DNA of 21,086 nucleotides from NCBI GenBank assembly GCA_900548225.1, contig URJM01000036.1, positions 1 to 21,086 of the forward strand, read 5' to 3'. This document shows positions 6,448 to 14,409 of the stretch, in pieces. The translations under genes were made by a program, and so were the position numbers. Source of the stretch: an uncultured bacterium. GTDB lineage: Bacteria; Verrucomicrobiota; Lentisphaeria; Oligosphaerales; Oligosphaeraceae. The notes under the pieces were generated by a model. That model had not been told where the DNA came from, ran no database searches, and saw only the letters and a list, made by a program, of their open reading frames with translations. Positions within the stretch are counted from its first letter, which is position 1. Each line of letters starts with the position of its first letter.

Positions 6448-8640
6448 ATGCAATCTGTCAATTCCTTTGTTGATGGTGAGATGGTGTCGTTGTTTCGCAG
6501 GGCTCATTTCATTGGTCGTGCGTGTGCCACGGGCATTACCTGGCGCAGTCCGGTTTTCCCCGCCCCCTGTTTTCGTCGTGAGTTCACCGTTGATGTAGCG
6601 CCGGTGCATTCGCAGATCCGTTTTTGCGGTCTTGGGTATGGGGAGCTTTATCTTGACGGGGAGAAGCTTGGGGACGCGGTATTGTCGCCTACGGTAAGCA
6701 TTTACGATCGCCGTGCCGGTTTTCAGGTCTTCGACCTTTCGGGGAAGTTGACTCCCGGCCGTCACACGCTTGCCGCGCGTCTTGGCAACGGCTGGTACAA
6801 TGCGCATACCGCGGAGGTCTGGCACTTTGACAAGGCGTCCTGGCGCGATGCTCCGAAGCTATGGCTGGAGTTGGAGGTTGACGGGCGCATGCTCCTGACA
6901 TCTGACGAGAGCTGGAAGGTCTCCACTGGGGGAATCCGTTTCGACGGGTTGCGCAACGGCGAGTGGTATGACGCCACCATGGAGCCTGATGGCTGGATGT
7001 GCAATGGCTTTGACGACTCCGGCTGGGAAGCCGCCTACCTGGTGGCGCCTCCCGGCGGTGTTCTTGAGGCGGAGACCGCGCCTCCATGCAGGGTGATTAG
7101 GCGCATCGACCCCGTGTCGTTGACGGAAAGGGACGGGGTTGTCATCGCCGACTTTGGCGAAAACCTGACGGGCTGGTGTGAAATCGAGGTGGAGGCCGAG
7201 GCGGGCGCTGAATTTGTGATTCGCCATTGGGAGGCGACGGGTGTGGACGGCCTTCCGGAGGAGCCTTGTGTCAAGCATCTTGACGACTACATCCTTTCGG
7301 GGGAGTTTCAGACCGACCATTATGTAGCGGCAGGGAAGGGTGTTGAGTCGTGGCATCCCCGTTTCACCTACCATGGATTCCGGTATGCGCTGGTTTCCCG
7401 GAAGGGTGCGGGGCGTCTGCGCGGCATCCGTGCCGAATTTGTGGCTTCGGACATGCGCCGGATCGGCGAATGCCGTTGTTCCGACGCCGACTTCTCCCGC
7501 CTTACGGAATGCGCGGTGAACTCGTTCCTGGGCAATTTCACGGGGATTCCGACCGACTGTCCCCACAGGGAAAAGAACGGGTGGACGGGAGATGCGCAGC
7601 TGGCGGCGGCGACGGGGCTGTACCTTTTCGACGCGGCGGCAAATTACTGCCATTGGCTGGACATAATCTGCGACGCGCAGCGTCCGGATGGCCAGGTGGC
7701 CTCGATTGCGCCTACAGGCGGCTGGGGATTCAACAACGCCAGCGGCCCCGTCTGGGACAGCGCGCTGGTCCTGATTCCATACGAGATATACCTGCATACG
7801 GGTGACAAGCAGGTCCTGCGCCGCTACTATCCGAACATGCTGCGCTATTTCTCGTATTTGACGAGCAGGACACAACGGGACAGCCTGATTAACTTCGGTC
7901 TGGCGGACTGGTGTTCGCCCGGGAATATCAGCGGGAATGTGGACTGCCGCTTCGCCTCCACTGCATACTATGCACGAATCCTTGAAATTGCCGCGCGCAT
8001 CGCCAGGATTCTGGGAGCATCGGGGGATGGGGTGGAGCTGGATTGCCTCTCCGCGAAGGTGAAGGACGCAGTGCGCCGGCAGTTCCATCCCGCGCCGGGA
8101 CGCTGGGGAGGCGGGACGCCGACGGAGTTGGCCATGGCGCTGGAACTTGGGTTGACATCAGGCGAGACCGAGCGGGTGGAGACGGCCAGGGAGCTGGCGC
8201 GAACCGTTGCGGCGTCGGATTTCACTGCGCAATTCGGCATTGTGGGGGCAAAGCATGTGCCGCGTGCGCTGGCCGCCAACGGATATGTCAACCACGCCTG
8301 GAGATTGCTCACGCAGCCGAATTATCCGGGGTGGGTGAACTGGCTGCGTCGCGGCGCGACCACGCTGTGGGAAAACTGGGAGGGTTCGGCCTCGCAGAAC
8401 CACATCATGTTCGGGGATTTTGTCGCCTTCGCATTCGAGTATCTTGGCGGGCTGCGGCTGGATGAGGAGTTCGCCGCCACGGGGATCCTAAAGGTGCGCC
8501 CCGCATATCCGGACGAATTGGAGAGGTTTGCCGCAACGCTGACCACGCCCCATGGGCGCGTCTCGGTGGAATGGCACAAGAAGGACGGCGCGCCGGAACT
8601 CACAGTGGATGCCACCCCGGGAATCAGGCTCCAGGAGTAG
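6448..8640 (+). CDS. GH78 alpha-L-rhamnosidase
   Basis: The protein has 730 residues. The start at 6448 is set by AGGAG seven bases upstream; the longer open frame from 6301 has no ribosome site and unnatural sequence. Domain order fits Bac_rhamnosid: an N-terminal beta domain (about 30-200, with FRREFTV, LGNGWYN, DDSGWEAA), a second beta domain (about 215-345, with DFGENLTGW and HPRFTYHGFRY), and an (alpha/alpha)6 barrel from about 350. PTDCPHREKNGWTGDAQ at 368-384 holds the conserved motif with likely acid Glu375, and TTLWENWEG near 642 holds the likely base Glu642. A C-terminal beta domain closes it. It releases terminal L-rhamnose from glycosides or polysaccharides by inversion. No signal peptide is visible, so it probably acts on imported rhamnosides. 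Confidence 0.93.
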   Translation: MQSVNSFVDGEMVSLFRRAHFIGRACATGITWRSPVFPAPCFRREFTVDVAPVHSQIRFCGLGYGELYLDGEKLGDAVLSPTVSIYDRRAGFQVFDLSGKLTPGRHTLAARLGNGWYNAHTAEVWHFDKASWRDAPKLWLELEVDGRMLLTSDESWKVSTGGIRFDGLRNGEWYDATMEPDGWMCNGFDDSGWEAAYLVAPPGGVLEAETAPPCRVIRRIDPVSLTERDGVVIADFGENLTGWCEIEVEAEAGAEFVIRHWEATGVDGLPEEPCVKHLDDYILSGEFQTDHYVAAGKGVESWHPRFTYHGFRYALVSRKGAGRLRGIRAEFVASDMRRIGECRCSDADFSRLTECAVNSFLGNFTGIPTDCPHREKNGWTGDAQLAAATGLYLFDAAANYCHWLDIICDAQRPDGQVASIAPTGGWGFNNASGPVWDSALVLIPYEIYLHTGDKQVLRRYYPNMLRYFSYLTSRTQRDSLINFGLADWCSPGNISGNVDCRFASTAYYARILEIAARIARILGASGDGVELDCLSAKVKDAVRRQFHPAPGRWGGGTPTELAMALELGLTSGETERVETARELARTVAASDFTAQFGIVGAKHVPRALAANGYVNHAWRLLTQPNYPGWVNWLRRGATTLWENWEGSASQNHIMFGDFVAFAFEYLGGLRLDEEFAATGILKVRPAYPDELERFAATLTTPHGRVSVEWHKKDGAPELTVDATPGIRLQE

Positions 8641-8663
8641 GAAGCAGTCGGCCTGAGCCAGAT

Positions 8664-8777
8664 CCTTCCGCCGTGGGCTGCGTTTGCGCCTGGCGGCGCT
8701 TCCTCCGTCCACGGCTAATATCCTGCCATGGCGATGCGGTTCTGTCCGTTTGATGGATGCATTGGCGGGTGCCTGGC
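8664..8777 (+). repeat. Dispersed palindromic repeat, copy A
   Basis: It begins 24 bases after the rhamnosidase stop. The first half (8664-8745) carries GCCGTGGGC (8670-8678) and GTCCACGGC (8707-8715), forming a 9-bp stem with one G-U pair, then CTAATATCCTGCC. This half matches the region after the ppdK stop (20724-20806). The second half (8731-8777) is an 87 percent match to 9597-9643 and includes a TCCGT-TTG-AYGGA mini-hairpin. It has no terminator T-run, so it is REP-like rather than a standard terminator. Confidence 0.6.
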
Positions 8778-8841
8778 AATCCATCCACCTGGTCAGGAAT
8801 TCCATCCTCTCCATTATTCCGTCTTGCCGTTTTGCGGATAT

Positions 8842-8870
8842 TTGTTACATTATTGTCATAACATTGTAAT
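8842..8870 (+). promoter_or_regulatory. Antitoxin-toxin promoter and operator
   Basis: TTGTTA (8842-8847), 17-base spacer, TGTAAT (8865-8870) gives a good sigma70-type promoter. TTACA (8845-8849) and TGTAA (8865-8869) form an inverted repeat that overlaps both boxes, and TGTTA with TAACA is nested with it. This is the arrangement expected for autorepression by an AbrB-fold antitoxin. The antitoxin ATG follows 28 bases downstream with GGAGG in place. Confidence 0.65.
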
Positions 8871-8897
8871 AACCAAAAGCCAGTGGAGGACCTCGCC

Positions 8898-9125
8898 ATG
8901 CTCAAGACACTTACACGCCACGGCAACAGCGCCGCCCTTGTCATTGAACGCCCCATTCTCGAGCTTCTCAATGCCGACCTTGAAACCGTCTTCGACATCA
9001 CCACGGACGGCACCGCACTGATACTCACGCCTGTCAAGGACAAGAGCCGTCCGGCAGCCACCCGTGCCTCCATCGAGCGCATTGGCAAGCGTTACAGCAA
9101 GACCTTCGAGGAACTTGCCAAATGA
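8898..9125 (+). CDS. AbrB/MazE-like antitoxin of a Fic module
   Basis: The protein has 75 residues. The ATG at 8898 is chosen over an in-frame GTG at 8883 because GGAGG lies 8 bases before it. The first 50 residues (LKTLTRHGNSAALVIERPILELL, then VFDITTDGTALILTPV) are a SpoVT-AbrB swapped-hairpin DNA-binding fold, the MazE type. The basic C-terminal tail, which ends in SKTFEELAK, would be the toxin-binding part. Its stop overlaps the next start as ATGA, so the two proteins are translationally coupled. By analogy to Phd/Doc it should both neutralise the Fic protein and repress the promoter at 8842-8870. The fold assignment is fairly sure; activity is inferred from context. Confidence 0.85.
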   Translation: MLKTLTRHGNSAALVIERPILELLNADLETVFDITTDGTALILTPVKDKSRPAATRASIERIGKRYSKTFEELAK

Positions 9126-9514
9126 GGGTTCAGTTCCTGACATTGGCCGAAGTGTTTGACATTCATTTCTACCAATTGGAGCATTTCGGGGGCATGCCTG
9201 GCACGCGGGACATTGGGCTTCTCAAGTCGGCGGTAGCCATGCCCGAGGTATGCTACGGGGGCATTGTCCTTCACAAGGACATTTTCGAAATGGCCGCCGC
9301 ATACCTGTTTCACATTGTCCAGAGCCGTCCGTTTCTGGATGGAAACAGGCGCACAGGCGCAATGGCCGCCGTGGTGTTTCTCGATGTCAACGGCTATGAG
9401 TTTACGGCAGGGGATGAGGAATTCACGGAGATGGTTCTCCAGGTCGCATCGGGGCGGATGGAGAAGCCGGCGATTGCGGAGTTCCTGAAATCGCATTGTT
9501 CCCCGCAGGGTTGA
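9122..9514 (+). CDS. Doc-like Fic-family protein with Arg in place of the catalytic His
   Basis: The protein has 130 residues, the usual Doc (death-on-curing) length, coupled by ATGA overlap to the antitoxin gene. The order is typical: an N-terminal helix pair, GTRDIGLLKSAVAMPE, then IFEMAAAYLFHIVQ, then the core RPFLDGNRRTGAMAAVVFLDVNG. Doc and Fic proteins transfer phosphate or AMP using a His at the first position of HxFx(D/A)GN(K/R)R. Here that position is Arg69, codon CGT at 9326-9328, one base from CAT. The remaining motif (Phe71, Asp73, Gly74, Asn75, Arg76, Arg77) is intact. The protein is therefore probably inactive or altered in chemistry, though the phosphate- and nucleotide-binding part is kept. 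Confidence 0.85.
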   Translation: MRVQFLTLAEVFDIHFYQLEHFGGMPGTRDIGLLKSAVAMPEVCYGGIVLHKDIFEMAAAYLFHIVQSRPFLDGNRRTGAMAAVVFLDVNGYEFTAGDEEFTEMVLQVASGRMEKPAIAEFLKSHCSPQG

Positions 9515-9596
9515 TTCCCATTTCCACAACTCCTCCCCGGCTCGCTGACTGTCGTGAACCGCCTGGGGGCGACCCGGTGTCGATGTGGAGACCGCC

Positions 9597-9643
9597 GCGA
9601 CGCGGTTCTGTCCGTTTGACGGATGTGTGTGCGGGTGCCTGGC
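9597..9643 (+). repeat. Dispersed repeat copy C flanking the toxin module
   Basis: This 47-bp stretch matches 8731-8777 at 41 of 47 positions in the same orientation. It lies 82 bp after the Fic stop and 7 bp from the end of the convergent vWA gene. It contains TCCGT-TTG-ACGGA, a 5-bp mini-hairpin kept by a G-U pair in the other copy. The short tail GGGTGCCTGGC also occurs at 17765-17775, there as part of a GCCAGG/CCTGGC hairpin. Confidence 0.65.
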
Positions 9644-9650
9644 GTTTTTG

Positions 9651-11867
9651 TCACGCCTGTCCTAGCCGTCGTCGGAGTGTGTATTCTACGAGGAGTGCGA
9701 GTATTGCGGCGACCAGGATTATCGGGCTGTCCATGAGTCGTCGTTCTATAATTTCGGATGGTGTATCATGGGATGCGGGGAGGCTATTCCATGGGATTGT
9801 TGGTTCGCCGATGTTGGCTCCCCCTGTGATTCTGGCGATATCCCTGAGCAGTTCGTAGTCGGGTGCAAGATTTTCGAGCTCCTTTCCGTGTGGGTTGACC
9901 GGCAGCCACTTTTCGAGTGTGATGGGTTCTGCCGCCGCCGGTGTTGTCCGGACGCTGAATTTGAGTTTTGCGGCTCCCGGGGCGGGTGGTGTGATTCGTG
10001 CGGTGAAGCGTCCGAGTTCATCGGGGTCCGGGAGGAGTGGAGGCGTTGCGGTGGTTCCGTCGGAGAATTTGACATCGAGCCTGGTCTGTGGCGCGGCGGC
10101 TGGCCTGAAGTCAGGTCCGAGGATGCGCAATGCGACGGTATTCTCCTGGGACGCATTTAGCCCGCCCTCCGGGATTTCGAGTTCCAGCTGTGGCTGCCGG
10201 TTTTCCCCGAGCCATCCTGCGAGCTGCCTCCAGAAGGACCTGTGGAGTGCGTTGCCGGCCGGATTGTCGGCGGAGAATGCCCAGTGCCAGCTTTCCGTGA
10301 GTCCCGACCACGCCACCCTTCCTGCGCCGTAGTTTCCCTGGACGACGAGGATTGGGTTTCCCCTTTGGTCTTCCAGGACGCGCCGTGCGGTTCTTGCGGG
10401 TTGTCTGCAGAAGAGATACGGGGTTCCCGGGGGAAGTTTCGCTGGTGTCTGGAAGAGTCCTTCGAAGACGAGCTCCTCGGAGGCGAGGCTGGCGGCGGTT
10501 GTGAATCCGGCACGCGTGGATTCGAAGGCGCGTCCGGGGACGAGGCGTGCGAGGGTTTCCGGCAGTGTGGACGGGTCGCCAATCCAGAGCAGTCCGCCGC
10601 CCTGCCGTTCGACGAAGCCGGCGAGTGCCTCCTGCTGTTGGGGCGTGAACTCCGCCGCGGTCTGGCATGGAACGATTGCCAGGTCGAAGTCGGCGTATGC
10701 CTGGAGTGTGTCCGGGAATCCGTCGGCGGTGCAGTTCAGTTGGAAGAAGCGGACATTTGGGCGCCAGTCGGGGGAGAGCGCCTCGTTTTTGTCATCCGGG
10801 AGGCCGACCCGTATGATTGCCGCGGCCTCCATCTCCGGGCACTCGGCGAATGACTTCCTGAGAAACCTCCACTCCCAGTCCGGGTTGGCGGCAAGATAGA
10901 GGAGGCGGCACTTTCCGGGTCGTGCGTCCTCGAGGACATGGAATGCCGCGTCGTTTTCGGGGCGTGCATCCTCCTCCGGGGGGGTGATTCGTGCGACGAG
11001 GAGTCTCTCGCCTGGAATTGCGGCGGCGGGAATCTCCAGCGTGGTTGTGGCGGAGGCATTTGGCGGGACGGAGATTGGGTGCTGGGCAAGAATGCGTCCT
11101 GCCTCGTCCTCAAGGGAGACCCTGGCGTTTCGGGTATCGGGGAATGAGCTTGCCACCAGGATTTGTGCCTGGCCGGTTTCGTTGAGTGGGATGGAGTCCG
11201 GTGTATTTGGCGCGAATGCGACCGAGAGGTCTCCGCCGGAGAGTGGGCTTCCGAGGGGTCGTGTCGAGACGGGGATGCCTTCGGCGGCGAGTCTTTTTGC
11301 GGCGTTGGTGGCGGAGCCTCCCCAGTCCCGTCCATCGGAGATGAGGATGGCCGAGCGGATTGGGAGGGCTCCGGGGCGGGCGTTTTCGCGTCGCAGTGCA
11401 TCCAGTGCGCTTCCGATGTCAGTCTCCCCGGGGAGTCTTGGGAACTCCGGGGTGTTTCTCCATTCGGCGAGCGCCTCGCCTCGTCCTGCGAAGAGCCATG
11501 TGTCGAGGGGCGAGGCGGGCGTTTCGGAGGCTTCGAGCATTTCGACAGCCTCCTCCCAGCGCGTGATGCGTCGTCCATCCGACGCATTGCAGTCCTTGAG
11601 GACGCCCATTGAGGCCGAGGAATCCAGGAGGATTGCGATGCGTGATGCGTCGGGCCTTGGGGATTCAATTCGGCGCACCGGTGCCAGGAGCCATGCAGCG
11701 ACTAGCAGGAAAGCGGCGAGCCGGAGCGTGAGCAGCAGTGCCCTGCGTGGCGTCGAGATCGTCGCGGCCTGTGCCCGGAAAGCGGCGACCGCGAGTCCCG
11801 CGAGAGCCAGCGTCGCTGTGGCGACGCACCATGCCGGGATTATCGGCGCAAAGTCAATCTCATACAT
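9651..11867 (-). CDS. vWA-domain membrane protein with GATase-like region
   Basis: The protein has 738 residues. Two N-terminal membrane helices (about 10-30 and 43-62) precede a von Willebrand A domain from about 75, whose MIDAS motif is DSSAS (Asp82, Ser84, Ser86), with the supporting GETDIG and ISDGRDWGG loops. A beta-rich stretch (about 225-320) follows, then a class-I GATase-like fold (LLYLAANPDWEWRFL, then FDLAIVPCQTA, then FVERQGGGLLWIGDP) without an obvious catalytic triad. Another beta domain and a C-terminal membrane helix (about 712-732) complete it. This layout is known from BatA-like proteins of Planctomycetes and related bacteria, where they often sit beside MoxR/DUF58 genes; here they do not. 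It is the last gene of a three-gene operon, 21 bp after the previous one. Confidence 0.82.
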   Translation of the reverse strand: MYEIDFAPIIPAWCVATATLALAGLAVAAFRAQAATISTPRRALLLTLRLAAFLLVAAWLLAPVRRIESPRPDASRIAILLDSSASMGVLKDCNASDGRRITRWEEAVEMLEASETPASPLDTWLFAGRGEALAEWRNTPEFPRLPGETDIGSALDALRRENARPGALPIRSAILISDGRDWGGSATNAAKRLAAEGIPVSTRPLGSPLSGGDLSVAFAPNTPDSIPLNETGQAQILVASSFPDTRNARVSLEDEAGRILAQHPISVPPNASATTTLEIPAAAIPGERLLVARITPPEEDARPENDAAFHVLEDARPGKCRLLYLAANPDWEWRFLRKSFAECPEMEAAAIIRVGLPDDKNEALSPDWRPNVRFFQLNCTADGFPDTLQAYADFDLAIVPCQTAAEFTPQQQEALAGFVERQGGGLLWIGDPSTLPETLARLVPGRAFESTRAGFTTAASLASEELVFEGLFQTPAKLPPGTPYLFCRQPARTARRVLEDQRGNPILVVQGNYGAGRVAWSGLTESWHWAFSADNPAGNALHRSFWRQLAGWLGENRQPQLELEIPEGGLNASQENTVALRILGPDFRPAAAPQTRLDVKFSDGTTATPPLLPDPDELGRFTARITPPAPGAAKLKFSVRTTPAAAEPITLEKWLPVNPHGKELENLAPDYELLRDIARITGGANIGEPTIPWNSLPASHDTPSEIIERRLMDSPIILVAAILALLVEYTLRRRLGQA

Positions 11868-11888
11868 AACATCTTTATTTCCAGATAG

Positions 11889-13484
11889 TTATGACAATAC
11901 GCGGCGCAATGTCCCCAGCCGTCGTATCCGTGTTTCCGCCACGAATTCGATTTGGGACGCGACCATTTCCTCGACGGACATTTCCAGTGCCCTTCTATGG
12001 TCCAGGAACCGTTTAGCCCTGGAGCCCATTGAATAGAGTTCCTGGAGGAATCCGGTCTTTTGGAATCCCTCCAGTTCTTCGGGTGTGAGATGTGTCGCCA
12101 GGAAGTCCTCGTGGAGGATTCTTGCGAAGTGCCTGTATCTTCTTGCCACCTCCTGTCCGAGCATTGGCGCCCTTCGGTAGCTTGCGTAGTAGATTGCGAG
12201 TTTCTTCACGACCACCTCTCGTTGTGCGATGGAGTCGAACTGCTGTGTAAGGAGGTCCAGTTCATTTGAGATCAGTGCGAATGCGATTGGGTCTCCGAAA
12301 GTGAACTGGCGGATAGTCTCCAGCGGGGTTCGTCCCTCCTTCAGGTCCACGAGGAAAGAGCGCCTGATAACCTTTTCCGAGAGCTTCATGACCGCCTCCT
12401 CCCACTCCTTGAGGCCCTGTCCGACCACTCCGAGGAAGGCCATTGCGAGTTTTGCGGCGCCGTCCGGGGCGGCCAGCAGATGGTCGGAGAGTGCGATGAT
12501 GGGCTGGTATGTGGCCTCCAGATTCCGGAGCTCTGCGACGAGTGCGCCGTGTGCCCACTCCTCGTCTTCGGGGGCGATTTCCCGGTCGAGGGAGATGAAC
12601 CTTTCGATAGAGCTTCCGAAGTTTAAGAGCGTGTTTTCAATCCATGCCAGGAGCCGTTCATCTCCGACCTGTCCTGTTGAGACGAGCAGCTTCAGATGTG
12701 CGAGGGATGCGTTCCTGGGCCGTTTGCACCCTTCGGCCCAGCGTTTCAGGAACAGCCTGTCCGCGAGCCTGTCCGCGTGCCTGACGACGAGTGGCCAGTC
12801 TTCGAGGAGCGCCTCGTCGCCGCACCATCTGAAGAGCCATTCCCTGAGTTGTGGCGTGACATTGTCGGAGGCCCTCAATTCCCAGAGGAGGTCCCTGATG
12901 ACCTCTGGCGCGAGTGCGCCCTTGTTTTCCTCGAGATATCCGGCGGCCCATGCCTGGAAGCGTGCGTCGTCCATCTGCCTGAGGATTCGGAAGCCGATTC
13001 CGAATGCCGCGTCCACCACATCGACCCGTCGTCGGAATGCGTCTGCGGCCCTGGTGAGGGTTTCGGGGATTTGTGCCTGGCTGAGGATTTTGCATCTATC
13101 GACGGCTCCGTAGTCGAAGGTGCTGTACAGGACCAGTGCCTTTGAGAAGCTTCCGTCCTCCCTGTCGCCGTTTTGGGGGAGTGCGGCGATTTCTCCGGAA
13201 GCGAGGAGCCTTCCCGCGGTCTGTTCCAGTGCATGGAAGTACTCCTTGAGGATATCCTTTCCGACCTGTATAGTCGGCGTGCCCAGGTACAGATCCACGA
13301 GCTTTCTGACCTGTTCCGCCACCGTGTCGAAGTCTCCGTCGCCATTGCAGGCGTGCGCGAGTGCGTCAAGCCTTTCCAGCTCCCTTCCGGAGAGGTCTGG
13401 ATTGAGGTCCTCCAGTTTCCTGAGGCTTGCCATCACCTCGTCGAGGGCGTGGCTGCATTGGATGTCTTTCGGTGGGTCGGGCAT
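11889..13484 (-). CDS. Uncharacterised all-helical protein
   Basis: I do not recognise this 531-residue protein. It has no signal peptide or membrane helix and reads as continuous amphipathic helices rich in Leu, Ala, Glu and Arg, with few Gly or Pro breaks. Examples are LRKLEDLNPDLSGRELERL near the start and VEEMVASQIEFVAETRIRRL at the end. That composition suits an alpha-solenoid or helical-bundle scaffold. It begins 3 bp after the metallophosphoesterase stop and ends 21 bp before the vWA gene, so the three are almost certainly one transcript and probably one pathway. A cytoplasmic partner of the vWA membrane protein is a reasonable guess, no more. Confidence 0.75.
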   Translation of the reverse strand: MPDPPKDIQCSHALDEVMASLRKLEDLNPDLSGRELERLDALAHACNGDGDFDTVAEQVRKLVDLYLGTPTIQVGKDILKEYFHALEQTAGRLLASGEIAALPQNGDREDGSFSKALVLYSTFDYGAVDRCKILSQAQIPETLTRAADAFRRRVDVVDAAFGIGFRILRQMDDARFQAWAAGYLEENKGALAPEVIRDLLWELRASDNVTPQLREWLFRWCGDEALLEDWPLVVRHADRLADRLFLKRWAEGCKRPRNASLAHLKLLVSTGQVGDERLLAWIENTLLNFGSSIERFISLDREIAPEDEEWAHGALVAELRNLEATYQPIIALSDHLLAAPDGAAKLAMAFLGVVGQGLKEWEEAVMKLSEKVIRRSFLVDLKEGRTPLETIRQFTFGDPIAFALISNELDLLTQQFDSIAQREVVVKKLAIYYASYRRAPMLGQEVARRYRHFARILHEDFLATHLTPEELEGFQKTGFLQELYSMGSRAKRFLDHRRALEMSVEEMVASQIEFVAETRIRRLGTLRRVLS

Positions 13485-13487
13485 CTT

Positions 13488-14225
13488 CTACTTGCCTGAT
13501 GCGAGCCGTAGCCCGAAGCGGTCTGGCAGCCTGGCCATGTATATCTTGTTCTGCGCGGTGACGATGTCGTAGGGTTCGCGGATTGTCTCGATTTCGCGTG
13601 TCTCGAGCTGGTAGATGCAGGCGCAGGCCCTTGGGTCGCGGTCGCGGGGCTGGCCGACGCTTCCGACATTCACCATGACCTTGCGGTCGGCGGGGATTGC
13701 GTATGGCCTGATGAAATCGACGAATGGCAGATGGCCTGGCATGTCGATCCCGATGAGGGGCGTATGGGAGTGTCCGCAGAATGCGAGGTTGCAGTCCTGG
13801 TGCGCGAAATTGGCCGCGAAGGTCTCCTCGTCAAGGCAGTATGACCACTTGGGGCGTGCGAAGGAGGAGTGCAGCGCGACGATTTCGTCCCCGAGCTGGA
13901 GTCTCATGGGGAGTTCCGCGAGCCACTTGATGTCATCCAGTGAGAGTTGTTTTTGAGTCCACTCGATGGACTTCAGGATTTCCGGGCGGAGTTTTGAGGT
14001 TTCGGGTTCGATGAATGAGGAGACATATTCGTCATGGTTTCCCATTACGCATGGGATATCCCTTTCCCGGATGATTTGGATGCATTCGGCGGGGTTTGCG
14101 CCGTATCCGACGACATCTCCCAGGCATACCAGGAGGTCGCATGACAGCTTGTCGAGGCGTGCCAGGATGGCAGTCAGTGCCTCCAGGTTGCCGTGGACAT
14201 CGCTGAAAAAGCCGATTTTCGTCAT
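13488..14225 (-). CDS. Calcineurin-like metallophosphoesterase
   Basis: The protein has 245 residues and starts MTKIGFFSDVHGN. All metal-binding motifs of the family are present: Asp9-x-His11, Gly-Asp37 (CLGDVVGYG), Asn63-His64 (MGNHDE), His119 (ALHSSF), and His152-Ser-His154 (CGHSHTP). Family members of this length are small cytoplasmic phosphodiesterases or phosphatases acting on diverse substrates, with a bimetal Mn/Fe centre. No signal peptide is seen. It is the first gene of the operon with the helical protein (3 bp gap) and the vWA protein. No Shine-Dalgarno sequence is evident before the ATG. The fold is certain, the substrate unknown. Confidence 0.92.
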   Translation of the reverse strand: MTKIGFFSDVHGNLEALTAILARLDKLSCDLLVCLGDVVGYGANPAECIQIIRERDIPCVMGNHDEYVSSFIEPETSKLRPEILKSIEWTQKQLSLDDIKWLAELPMRLQLGDEIVALHSSFARPKWSYCLDEETFAANFAHQDCNLAFCGHSHTPLIGIDMPGHLPFVDFIRPYAIPADRKVMVNVGSVGQPRDRDPRACACIYQLETREIETIREPYDIVTAQNKIYMARLPDRFGLRLASGK

Positions 14226-14409
14226 AATATGGGAACTCAGTGGAAATTACATTAAGGCATTGCCTGACAATGAACGGGATAAAATAAGCCCGAATCCGTG
14301 GATTAGCGTTCCTTGCGCGAGGAAATTGCGTGGGAGTGCGCCTGCCCTGCGCCTTCCGCGCGGACGCCAGGTCTTCTACCCCTGTATGTTCTTGTCTTGG
14401 ACTTGCCTG
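14226..14409. promoter_or_regulatory. Divergent promoter region (metallophosphoesterase / ABC permease)
   Basis: This 184-bp gap lies between genes pointing away from each other. GATAAAAT (about 14278) could be a plus-strand -10 box, and CATTG-CCTGA-CAATG is a short palindrome just upstream. On the minus strand TTGTCA followed after 15 bases by TAATTT is a possible promoter for the operon. None is strong. Confidence 0.25.

Noticed and set aside
6859..8088. 409-codon minus-strand open frame inside the rhamnosidase gene
   Set aside because: It is antisense to conserved GH78 motifs, with no protein-like features.
10984..12036. 350-codon plus-strand open frame across the vWA gene and the gap before it
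   Set aside because: Low-complexity Ser/Arg/Ala translation antisense to the MIDAS-containing gene; no ribosome site.
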